The notes beneath the pieces are model-generated. The model made no database searches, was not told the origin of the DNA, and saw only the letters and a program-made list of their open reading frames with translations. 64,000 bases of DNA from JAAOIF01 sp965217125 (GTDB lineage Bacteria > Pseudomonadota > Gammaproteobacteria > PS1 > Pseudothioglobaceae): assembly GCA_965217125.1 (NCBI GenBank), contig OZ244244.1, forward strand, positions 744,001 to 808,000, given 5' to 3'. This document shows, in pieces, positions 8,044 to 16,266 of the stretch. Position numbers and translations under genes: made by a program. How positions within the stretch are numbered: the first letter of the stretch is position 1; the number at the start of each line of letters is the position of its first letter.

Positions 8044-9123
8044 ATGAGCCAAGTGTATAACTTTAGTGCGGGGCCCGCTATGTTGCCAGCGCAGGTGTTA
8101 AAACAAATGCAAGCCGAATTATTGCAATACGGCAATGCTAAAGCCTCAGTGATGGAAATATCCCACCGTGGCGCTGATTTTATGGAGTTAGCGCAAAAAT
8201 CAGAGCAAGATTTGCGTGATTTAATGAGCATTCCTGATGATTATAAAGTGTTGTTTTTGCAAGGCGGCGCCTCGGCGCAATTCTCAATGCTGCCAATTAA
8301 CCTACTTCGTGGCAAAAGCAAGGCTAACTATGCGCATACCGGGCATTGGTCTAAAAAGGCGATTGCCGAGGCACAGCGTTATTGTGATGTAAATATTTGC
8401 ACCGATAGCACTAATAATAAATACACTGATATTAGCGATTTTTCTGATTGGCGGATTGACGAGGCAGGTGCTTATTTGCATTACACCCCAAACGAAACCA
8501 TTGCTGGCTTAGAATTTGACTACATACCACAAATTGAAATGCCATTAGTAGCGGATATGTCATCGAGCATTTTATCGTGTGAGATTGATGTTGCAAAATA
8601 TGGCGTTATTTACGCAAGCGCGCAAAAAAACATCGGCATTGCTGGGCTGACTATTGTTATCATCAGAGATGATTTAGTTGGTCGTGTGTTGCCAAACCAG
8701 CCAATTTTATTTAATTATACAACGCAGATAAACAACGATTCTATGTATAACACCCCTCCAACTTACGCTTGGTATGTGGCAAGTCGCGTATTTGAATGGC
8801 TAAAAGCGCATGGCGGCGTCAAAGCAATGGGCAAAATCAATCAAACTAAGTCAAAAACGCTTTATGATGCGATTGATAATTCTGATTTTTATTCAAATTC
8901 TGTGGCACAAAAATACCGCTCACGGATGAATGTGCCATTTTTGTTGGCAGATGAGAGTTTGAACAGCTTATTTTTAGAAAAAGCAGCAGCAAATAATCTA
9001 ATCACCCTCAAAGGGCATCGCTCGGTAGGCGGTATGCGCGCTAGTATTTACAATGCGATGCCACAAGCAGGCGTTGATTCCTTAGTAAGTTTTATGAAAA
9101 CATTTGCCAAGGAGAACGCGTAA
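8044..9123 (+). CDS. serC: Phosphoserine aminotransferase
   Basis: A PLP enzyme that converts 3-phosphohydroxypyruvate to phosphoserine (and acts in the PLP pathway). At 359 residues it has normal length. It opens with YNFSAGPAMLP, typical of the family, and has the PLP lysine in ASAQKNIG at residue 195. The serA gene follows at once (stop TAA then ATG), so the two steps of serine synthesis are co-transcribed. In many gammaproteobacteria serC heads a serC-pheA-hisC-tyrA-aroA cluster, and the remaining members of that cluster are found further along this window. Confidence 0.96.
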   Translation: MSQVYNFSAGPAMLPAQVLKQMQAELLQYGNAKASVMEISHRGADFMELAQKSEQDLRDLMSIPDDYKVLFLQGGASAQFSMLPINLLRGKSKANYAHTGHWSKKAIAEAQRYCDVNICTDSTNNKYTDISDFSDWRIDEAGAYLHYTPNETIAGLEFDYIPQIEMPLVADMSSSILSCEIDVAKYGVIYASAQKNIGIAGLTIVIIRDDLVGRVLPNQPILFNYTTQINNDSMYNTPPTYAWYVASRVFEWLKAHGGVKAMGKINQTKSKTLYDAIDNSDFYSNSVAQKYRSRMNVPFLLADESLNSLFLEKAAANNLITLKGHRSVGGMRASIYNAMPQAGVDSLVSFMKTFAKENA

Positions 9124-10293
9124 ATGGGCAAGGCAATTATTAAAGTGCAAACACTTAATAATATCTCAGCGGTTGGTTTAGAAAAACTGCCAACACAGCG
9201 CTATCAGCTCGCCAATGAAGTAACAAACCCAGATGCAATTTTGCTGCGTAGTGCAAAGATGCACGATATGGAAATTGGCGATAATTTAAAAGCAGTAGGG
9301 CGCGCTGGTGCTGGCGTTAATAACATTCCACTGAATAAAATGAGCGCTAAAGGCGTGGTCGTGTTTAATACGCCGGGCGCCAATGCCAATGCGGTAAAAG
9401 AGTTGGTTATTGGCTCAATATTGCTTGCCAGTCGCAATATTTGTCAGGCCTGGGATTATGTCAAAAATTTGCCACTTGATAACCTGAAAACCTCAATAGA
9501 AGACGGCAAGAAAAACTATGCAGGCACAGAATTACCGGGCAAAACCTTAGGCATTGTAGGTCTGGGCGCTATTGGTGTGCAAATTGCCAATGCGGCACAT
9601 GCGCTGGGTATGAAAGTAATTGGTTTTGATCCAAGTATTACCATTAAAAGTGCTTGGAAATTATCAGCTGGGGTTGAACAAGCACTGAGTGCGGATGAAT
9701 TATTTGCACAAAGTGATTTTGTCTCCTTTCATGTGCCGCTGGCTGACGGCACTAAGAATTTACTTAATCAACGGCGCATTGCATTATTGCCAAAAGGTGC
9801 AACTATTTTAAATTTTGCCCGTGACGGCATTATTGACGAAGATGCACTAATCAGCGCACTTGATGCTGGTAGAGTCAAATATTATGTAACGGATTTTCCG
9901 ATTGATGATAAAAAAAATCACCAGCGGGTGATTGCACTGCCACACCTCGGCGCATCTACTGCTGAGGCAGAGGATAATTGTGCGATTATGGTGGCAAATC
10001 AAATTAAAGACTATTTGGAAAATGGCAATATTAGCAATTCAGTCAATTTTCCTGAAGCCAAAATGCCCAAAGCCGGCAAAGAGCGTTTAGCGATTACCCA
10101 TAAAAATATTCCAAATATGGTAGCTCAAATCTCAACAGCTATTGCTGACGCAGGTGCAAATATTGTTGATATGCTGAATAAATCAAAAAATGAGCTTGCC
10201 TATACTTTAATTGACTTAGAGAGCGAGATTTCTGATACAGTAATTGATAATTTAAAACAAATTGAAGGCATTTTGACAGTAAGAGGTCTTTAA
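9124..10293 (+). CDS. serA: D-3-phosphoglycerate dehydrogenase
   Basis: The first step of serine synthesis, oxidising 3-phosphoglycerate with NAD. The 389-residue protein is the short type: catalytic domain, Rossmann fold (GLGAIGVQIANAAHALG near residues 143-158), the acidic catalytic segment RDGIIDEDAL and the catalytic histidine in LPHLGAS. A C-terminal ACT domain from about residue 315 (ITHKNIPNMVAQIS) suggests serine feedback. The start is adjacent to the serC stop with GGAGAACGCG as the ribosome-binding site. PdxB is less likely because of the ACT domain and the partnership with serC. Confidence 0.92.
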   Translation: MGKAIIKVQTLNNISAVGLEKLPTQRYQLANEVTNPDAILLRSAKMHDMEIGDNLKAVGRAGAGVNNIPLNKMSAKGVVVFNTPGANANAVKELVIGSILLASRNICQAWDYVKNLPLDNLKTSIEDGKKNYAGTELPGKTLGIVGLGAIGVQIANAAHALGMKVIGFDPSITIKSAWKLSAGVEQALSADELFAQSDFVSFHVPLADGTKNLLNQRRIALLPKGATILNFARDGIIDEDALISALDAGRVKYYVTDFPIDDKKNHQRVIALPHLGASTAEAEDNCAIMVANQIKDYLENGNISNSVNFPEAKMPKAGKERLAITHKNIPNMVAQISTAIADAGANIVDMLNKSKNELAYTLIDLESEISDTVIDNLKQIEGILTVRGL

Positions 10294-10407
10294 ATAACAG
10301 GTTTAGTGATGCCAATTTGTTTTATAGATTGACTTTGAAATATTAAAATATAAGCGTAAAGCATATATAAAATTTGACTATTTTTTATTATACTAAGGAG
10401 AAAAAAT

Positions 10408-10929
10408 ATGACTATTATGGGCTATGAACATATTGAAGTAATTTGGGATTTAGCAACATCAATTACTATTATAGGTGCTGCAATATCTTTCTTGATTTCT
10501 CAAAGAAAATCAAGAAAACAACACAAGGATACTTTTGCTTTTGAAAAAGTGCAAGAAGTAATATCACTATTCTCGGACGCTGGAATAGAAAATGACATTT
10601 TAGTAGGAAGGAGAGAATATAATGAAGATAAATTAGAGGAGGCAAAAAAGGCAAAAGATGAATTAGAGATAGCAAAAATTAGTAATGATATTAAAGACGG
10701 TTTGGATAAAACAAACTATATATTTAGTGATTTATACGCTAAACTTATGATTAAAAGACATATTTTTAAAATATTTGCCACTGAAGAAGAGTTAGTTGTT
10801 TTAAAGGATTCAATTGTTTTTGCAGAATTATTAAAGGAAGATATGGACAAGCATCTTGGCGATTTTCCCGAGAAAATAGAAAAATTAGTTGAGATATTAA
10901 AACCAAGATATGAAGCAATGAAAGGATAA
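10408..10929 (+). CDS. Small protein with one N-terminal membrane helix, unknown function
   Basis: A 173-residue protein with one hydrophobic segment at about residues 14-30 followed by a basic SQRKSRKQHK stretch, which predicts an N-in or single-anchor membrane protein with a cytoplasmic, charged and helical remainder (a coiled-coil-like EEAKKAKDELEIAK near residue 75). The start at 10408 follows AAGGAGAAAAAAT. It sits alone between serA and pheA, its codon use is more AT-rich than its neighbours, and its stop is immediately followed by an attC-like palindrome. It may be a captured gene cassette. I do not recognise a family. Confidence 0.6.
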   Translation: MTIMGYEHIEVIWDLATSITIIGAAISFLISQRKSRKQHKDTFAFEKVQEVISLFSDAGIENDILVGRREYNEDKLEEAKKAKDELEIAKISNDIKDGLDKTNYIFSDLYAKLMIKRHIFKIFATEEELVVLKDSIVFAELLKEDMDKHLGDFPEKIEKLVEILKPRYEAMKG

Positions 10930-10933
10930 AACC

Positions 10934-10987
10934 ACCTAACAAATTATCATGGCCCCGCAAAGGGGCCTAAAGTTGAGCGTGTTACGC
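10934..10987 (+). other. attC-like imperfect palindrome
   Basis: Four bases after the stop of the preceding small gene lies ACCTAACA, then a GGCCCC-GCAAA-GGGGCC hairpin (10951-10967), then TGTTACGC. The outer TAACA/TGTTA arms pair, and ACCTAAC fits the RYYYAAC box of integron attC sites. GTTACGC fits GTTRRRY with one mismatch. At 54 bases it is at or just under the lower limit of known sites. A plain rho-independent terminator is the alternative, but no T-run follows the stem. Confidence 0.4.
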
Positions 10988-11103
10988 ATCTAAAAAACAA
11001 ACTAATTTTTTATCCTCCCTCTAATAAATAAAATTACTATTTTTCATTACGATTAATTATTAAAGGATTTATAATATATAAATTTAAAACTCAATTCTGC
11101 GGC

Positions 11104-12195
11104 ATGCAAAAATTAAAACAACTCAGAGACAAAATCGATGCAATAGACAGGCAAATTCAGTCGCTGATTGCTAAGCGTGCTGAGCTTGTATCAGTGGTAG
11201 CAGAAGTTAAAAATACCCAAAAGGCAGACTCAGCCGCAACAGCTCAAAGTGTTTTCTACCGCCCTGAACGCGAGGCGCAAGTGTTACGCTGTATTATTGA
11301 GCGTAATAATAGCCTACTTAAAGACCAAGATATGGCGCATATTTTCCGTGAAATTATGTCCGCCTGCTTAGCACTTGAACAGCCACTTAATGTTGCCTAC
11401 TTAGGCCCTGAAGGCACTTACACCCAAGAAGCGGCACTCAAACATTTTGGCCATGCAGTCTCAACACTGGATTGCGGCAGTATTGATGATATTTTTTCTG
11501 CCGTTGATAAAGGCAATGCGCATTATGGCATGGTGCCGGTCGAAAACTCTTCAAATGGCGTGGTTGGCGGCACGATAGATATGCTTTACAGCACTGATTT
11601 GAATATTTGTGGCGAGGTTGAGGTTAGCATTCGTCATCAACTAATGATGTTAGATGCTCAAGCTAAAATCAAAACTATTTATGCCCATCAACAAGCCTTA
11701 GACCAATGCAGACGCTACTTAGAAAATCATTATCCTAAGGCGGCACTAAAAGCAGTTTCTTCAAATGCTTTGGCAGCAAAACTTTGTCAAGACGAGCCAA
11801 ACGCCGCCGCTATCGCCTCAGAAAGTGCCTTAGGCATTTACAATCTGCAAAAAGTTGATTGCAATATCGAAGACAAAGCCGGCAATACCACACGCTTTTT
11901 AGTTATCGGCAAAGACACTATTTTGCCATCCGCTAAGGATAAAACTTCATTATTGATTACCGTAAAACACCAATCAGGCAGCTTATTTGACCTATTAGAA
12001 CCCTTCAAACGCGCAAACATTAATTTACTCCAACTCGCCAAACACCCAATCCCAGGCGTTAAATGGGAATACATATTCCTCATCGACATCGAAGGTCACC
12101 AAGACGACACCCTAGTCAAAAACGCCATAAACACCGTCAAACAAAAATCCCTCAAACTCAAAATCCTCGGCTCCTATCCTGTTGCAGTTTTGTAG
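11104..12195 (+). CDS. pheA: Chorismate mutase / prephenate dehydratase (P-protein)
   Basis: A bifunctional enzyme leading to phenylpyruvate. Residues 1 to about 95 are an AroQ chorismate mutase (LRDKIDAIDRQIQSLIAKRAE). The dehydratase follows (YLGPEGTYTQEAALKHFG; VPVENSSNGVVGGTIDML; NTTRFLVIG). A regulatory ACT domain is at the C terminus (SLLITVKHQSGSLFDLL). The 363-residue length is normal. In related bacteria pheA is directly followed by hisC-tyrA-aroA; here those genes resume only at 31.6 kb, after a 19-kb accessory insertion. Confidence 0.95.
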   Translation: MQKLKQLRDKIDAIDRQIQSLIAKRAELVSVVAEVKNTQKADSAATAQSVFYRPEREAQVLRCIIERNNSLLKDQDMAHIFREIMSACLALEQPLNVAYLGPEGTYTQEAALKHFGHAVSTLDCGSIDDIFSAVDKGNAHYGMVPVENSSNGVVGGTIDMLYSTDLNICGEVEVSIRHQLMMLDAQAKIKTIYAHQQALDQCRRYLENHYPKAALKAVSSNALAAKLCQDEPNAAAIASESALGIYNLQKVDCNIEDKAGNTTRFLVIGKDTILPSAKDKTSLLITVKHQSGSLFDLLEPFKRANINLLQLAKHPIPGVKWEYIFLIDIEGHQDDTLVKNAINTVKQKSLKLKILGSYPVAVL

Positions 12196-12304
12196 TTTTA
12201 TTAAATTCTGCTTAGCTGTTGAGATTGTAGCGTTTTTTGGTGGTAAAATTGAGTATTTAAAAGCACTTGCACAGTTGAAGTGATATTTATAATGGAGTAG
12301 GTTA

Positions 12305-14938
12305 ATGAGCACAACAATAGATGAGTATTCAATTTTTGCCAATGGCTCATGTTGGCTAAAAACTGATTTTCACCTTCATACTAAAGCAGATAAAGAATTT
12401 AAGTATTCTGGGGATGATAATTCTTTTAGCAGTGATTATGTTAATAAATTAAAACAGCAGAGTATTAATATTGGCATAATTACCAATCACAATAAATTTG
12501 ATTGGAATGAGTATAAAGCACTGAAAAAGAAAGCAAAAAGAGAAGAAATATTGTTATTGCCAGGTGTTGAATTGTCAGTTAATGATGGTGCAAATGGCAT
12601 CCATACATTAGTAGTTTTTTCTGAGCAATGGCTAGAAAATGGCAATGATTATATCAATCAATTTTTGGGTGTAGTCTTTGAAGGGAAAACACCTGCTCAA
12701 TATGAACAAGAAAATGGACGAAGTTCTTACAACCTTATAGATACTATTAAAAAATTGAATGGCTATCATAAAGATTATTTTCTTGTTTTTGCCCATGTAG
12801 AGCAAAATAGTGGCTTATGGCATGAGCTTGATGGGGGACGTATTGAGGAACTTGCTACAAATAAATACTTCAAACAGCGCACACTAGGTTTTCAAAAAGT
12901 ACGCACTAACGATAAACGAACTAAAGTTAAAGAATGGTTTAAAGACTGGTATCCTGCCGAATTAGAAGGCTCGGACAATAAATCAATAGAGCAAATCGGC
13001 AAGAATGCTAAAGAAACTTGGTTAAAAATAGGTGATTTTACCTTTGAGGCTATCAAATACGCTTTAGCTGACCATGCTAGCCGCGTTGCTAATGAACAGC
13101 CACAAAACTGCCAGCATTCGCACATTAAAAGCATCTCATTTGAAGGCGGTGTTTTAGATAAACAACAAATTGATTTTTCCCCTGAATTGAATTCATTAAT
13201 CGGCATTCGCGGTAGCGGTAAATCTTCTATTGTTGAGGCAATTCGTTATTTACTTAACATATCTTTTGGCGATAAAACCATCGATAAAGAATATAAAGAT
13301 TCATTAGTTGCACATACACTAGGCAGTGGAGGCAAGGTTATCATAGCAGCAGTGGACAAGCATGGGCAGGATTATAATATTAGCCGCATATTAAATGAGC
13401 AGCCAGAAGTATTTATTGATGGTGAATTGCAGATTGGTATTTCTATTCGGGAAACTATTATCCATAAACCTATTTATTTTGGACAAAAAGACCTTTCCAG
13501 ATCTGGTGAGGGCTTTGAAAAAGATTTGGTAGAAAAATTATTAGGTGATAAATTAACTGATATTAGGCGGCAGATAAACAATCAAAAAGCAGTCATTAGT
13601 CAGCAATGCGACAAATTAAACTCGCTAAGCAATATTGATGAAAAAATCACAGAAAATATAGACAAGCAAAAAGATGCGCAATATAGGCTGAAAATATTTC
13701 AAGACAATGGCATTGAAGATAAATTACAAAAACAAACTGATTTTAATACAGATGATAAAAAAATAAAAATTATTATCAATAGTATTAATGAGTATAAAAA
13801 CGCCTTAACAGAAGTGATTAACCAGTATGAAGATGAGTTAAAAAACCATTGCTCCTATCAATCAAAACAAAATAAAGCCTTCTTTTCCAAATTTTTTGAT
13901 ATTTATCAGATTGAATTAAAAGCCTTTGATAATATCAAGATAGAGGTTACTAAAATAAGAGAGCAATTGGCTAAGTTGCAAGATAAATCAACAGTGTTTT
14001 CTAACTTAAAAAAAGAGCAATTAAACCAATTTGCACAGGTGCGTAGAGAATTAGAGGCTGATTTAAAAACACAAGGCAAACAGTTAAATTTAGAAGAGTT
14101 TCCTAAATTGCAAAGAACTATTGAAACCACTAAACAATTGTTAGAGTCATTGAGTAAAGAAAGCAAAAAAACCACTGTCATCAAATATAATCTAATTATA
14201 AACTTGTCTAAACTTAATGATCTTTGGCGCCAAGAATATAAACTCATTGAAGCAGAACTTGTACAAATTAATCAGAACCATACTGCATTACAAATCAGTA
14301 GCGAATACAAAGGGGATAAGGACGCATTTTTAGAGTATTTTAAAAGGATTTTCAGAGGTAGTCATATTCGAGAAAATAATTTGCAAAAGATAGTCAGCGA
14401 TTATGCCGATTTTACCGCTATTTATCAGGACTTAAATAATGTTAAAGCACTGGCAAAGGTAGAAATCTTTGAACAATATTTTACTGATAATATAAAAAAG
14501 TTATTAAATTGGCAGGTGCCTAACAAGTTTGTTATTAAATATCACGGGAAAGAATTGCAAAATCACTCTTTAGGGCAAAGAGCATCGGCTTTAATTTTAT
14601 TTGTTTTGAGTCAAAAAGAAAATCATTTAGTGATGATTGACCAACCTGAAGATGATTTGGATAATCAAACCATTTATGAGGATGTTATTAAACTAGTGCG
14701 CAAACTAAAACCAAAAACTCAATTTATTTTTGCAACCCATAATGCCAATTTTCCCGTATTAGGTGATTCAGAACAAATTCATGCTTGTGAATATTCAGAC
14801 GAGTCTATGAAAATAAAAAGCGGCAGTATAGATTCTCCTATTATTCAACAAGAGATAGTCAATATTATGGAAGGCGGCGAAGATGCTTTTAACAAACGAA
14901 AGGAAATTTACCAGATATGGAAACCTCAGAACTCTTAG
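12305..14938 (+). CDS. trlF: TrlF-family protein: PHP domain plus SMC-like ATPase
   Basis: An 877-residue protein. The N terminus is a PHP-type metal phosphoesterase domain, with DFHLHT at residues 21-26, an ITNHN segment and LPGVELSV. From about residue 280 there is an ABC/SMC-type ATPase: Walker A GIRGSGKSS near residue 300, a long helical middle, then the SLGQRAS signature and Walker B VMIDQPEDDLDNQ with FATHNANF near residue 800. This architecture matches TrlF proteins found in defence islands. It overlaps the next gene by 22 bases, implying coupling. It opens the island inserted behind pheA. The exact biochemical activity is not known to me. Confidence 0.8.
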   Translation: MSTTIDEYSIFANGSCWLKTDFHLHTKADKEFKYSGDDNSFSSDYVNKLKQQSINIGIITNHNKFDWNEYKALKKKAKREEILLLPGVELSVNDGANGIHTLVVFSEQWLENGNDYINQFLGVVFEGKTPAQYEQENGRSSYNLIDTIKKLNGYHKDYFLVFAHVEQNSGLWHELDGGRIEELATNKYFKQRTLGFQKVRTNDKRTKVKEWFKDWYPAELEGSDNKSIEQIGKNAKETWLKIGDFTFEAIKYALADHASRVANEQPQNCQHSHIKSISFEGGVLDKQQIDFSPELNSLIGIRGSGKSSIVEAIRYLLNISFGDKTIDKEYKDSLVAHTLGSGGKVIIAAVDKHGQDYNISRILNEQPEVFIDGELQIGISIRETIIHKPIYFGQKDLSRSGEGFEKDLVEKLLGDKLTDIRRQINNQKAVISQQCDKLNSLSNIDEKITENIDKQKDAQYRLKIFQDNGIEDKLQKQTDFNTDDKKIKIIINSINEYKNALTEVINQYEDELKNHCSYQSKQNKAFFSKFFDIYQIELKAFDNIKIEVTKIREQLAKLQDKSTVFSNLKKEQLNQFAQVRRELEADLKTQGKQLNLEEFPKLQRTIETTKQLLESLSKESKKTTVIKYNLIINLSKLNDLWRQEYKLIEAELVQINQNHTALQISSEYKGDKDAFLEYFKRIFRGSHIRENNLQKIVSDYADFTAIYQDLNNVKALAKVEIFEQYFTDNIKKLLNWQVPNKFVIKYHGKELQNHSLGQRASALILFVLSQKENHLVMIDQPEDDLDNQTIYEDVIKLVRKLKPKTQFIFATHNANFPVLGDSEQIHACEYSDESMKIKSGSIDSPIIQQEIVNIMEGGEDAFNKRKEIYQIWKPQNS

Positions 14939-16062
14939 AAATTATCGCCAGAGGCGAAGATAGCAAGCATCAATTTAAAGCTAACATTACTAATGAAACC
15001 TCATTAGCTCAAGAAATGATAGCCTTTAGTAATACGCTTGGTGGCATGATGATAATAGGCATATCAGATGATGGTGCGGTATCAGGCTTAACTCCTGAAA
15101 GTATAAAAAAACTAGACAATACTATTTCTAACGCAGCATCACAACAGATAAAACCAGCAATTAACCCTATAACTGAAAATATTGCATTAAATGACAGTTT
15201 AGTAACAGTGATACATATATTTAAAGGAATATCCAAGCCTTATATGGATAAAAACGGCGTAATTTGGGTAAAAAGCGGTGCCGATAAAAGGAAAGCCACT
15301 GCCAGAGAAGAAATTCAGCGTATGTATCAAAGTGCTGGCTTATTGCATGGTGATGAAATTTTAGTACCCACTATGACAGTGGCTAATTTAGATGATAATG
15401 CTTTTTCTGACTTTTATGAAATACAATATGAAGAAAAATTAGAACAAAATTTACCCTTTAAGCAACTATTAGATAATTTGAATTTAAGTAGAGATGGCAC
15501 ACTTAATGTTGCAGGAGCTTTACTTTTTGGTAAAGATGTGGCATTAAAATTACCCGCTTTTATTGTTAAATGTGTTACTTATCCAAATGCTGATATTGAT
15601 GAAGATAATTATATTGATAGTCAAGATATGACAGGAATATTAGAAAAAGTTTTTGACGATACACTTGGATTTATATTAAGGAATGTAGAAAGGAAGCAGC
15701 AAAATCAAGGTGTAAATTCACTGGGTAAATTGGCTATTCCAGAAATAGTTTTTGAGGAGTTGATTGTAAATGCCTTAATTCATCGTGATTATTTTATTTC
15801 TGCACCTGTAAGGGTGTTTATTTTTAGCGATCGTATTGAGATTATTAGTCCAGGACACCTTCCAAATAACTTGACAATTGAAAATATAAAACAAGGAAAT
15901 TCAAATATAAGAAACCCAATTTTAGCATCATTTGCCACTAAAATTCTTCCGTATAGAGGCTTAGGCAATGGAATTAGAAGAGCTATAAAAGCTTATGAAA
16001 AAATTGAATTTATTGAAGACCGAGATGGAAATAGCCTAAAAGTTGTTATTTACAAACAATAA
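14917..16062 (+). CDS. AlbA_2/Schlafen-like domain protein with C-terminal ATP-binding region
   Basis: The 381-residue protein starts with the AlbA_2 divergent nucleic-acid-binding domain (EDSKHQFKANI; FSNTLGGMMIIGISDDG; GVIWVKSGADKRKA). The C-terminal part, from about residue 270, resembles the GHKL-type ATPase region of the RecG-related transcriptional regulator group (EELIVNALIHRDY, RIEIISPGHLP, YRGLGNGI). The start lies 22 bases inside the TrlF gene, so the pair is probably made together. Proteins of this kind are frequent in defence islands. The role here is unknown; a partner or regulator of TrlF is plausible. Confidence 0.75.
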   Translation: METSELLEIIARGEDSKHQFKANITNETSLAQEMIAFSNTLGGMMIIGISDDGAVSGLTPESIKKLDNTISNAASQQIKPAINPITENIALNDSLVTVIHIFKGISKPYMDKNGVIWVKSGADKRKATAREEIQRMYQSAGLLHGDEILVPTMTVANLDDNAFSDFYEIQYEEKLEQNLPFKQLLDNLNLSRDGTLNVAGALLFGKDVALKLPAFIVKCVTYPNADIDEDNYIDSQDMTGILEKVFDDTLGFILRNVERKQQNQGVNSLGKLAIPEIVFEELIVNALIHRDYFISAPVRVFIFSDRIEIISPGHLPNNLTIENIKQGNSNIRNPILASFATKILPYRGLGNGIRRAIKAYEKIEFIEDRDGNSLKVVIYKQ

Positions 16063-16136
16063 ACCAATAACCAACATATCAGCATAGTCAAACAAACACT
16101 CAAAAGACAAAAAATTAGCTGATTATACTTCGCTTA

Positions 16137-16176
16137 TTACTCATTGAGGCGATTAAAAGCAGGGTGGAATGAGTAA
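16137..16176. promoter_or_regulatory. Inverted repeat upstream of mod
   Basis: TTACTCATT (16137-16145) and AATGAGTAA (16168-16176) are perfect 9-bp inverted arms separated by 22 bases. They lie in the 200-base gap between the AlbA_2 gene and mod. This could be a control-protein or repressor site for the restriction-modification genes, or a weak hairpin. No controller gene is visible nearby. Confidence 0.3.
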
Positions 16177-16266
16177 AGTTAACTTTGCAACCAGTGCATA
16201 TTTTTGATATTTAGATGGCTTGGACAGGTTAAAATAAATATATTTTATAATTTAGTTATATTTACA

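Noticed and set aside
10951..10967. Simple rho-independent terminator after the small gene
   Set aside because: The GGCCCC/GGGGCC stem is not followed by a T-run; the outer TAACA/TGTTA arms fit an attC-like site better, though not conclusively.
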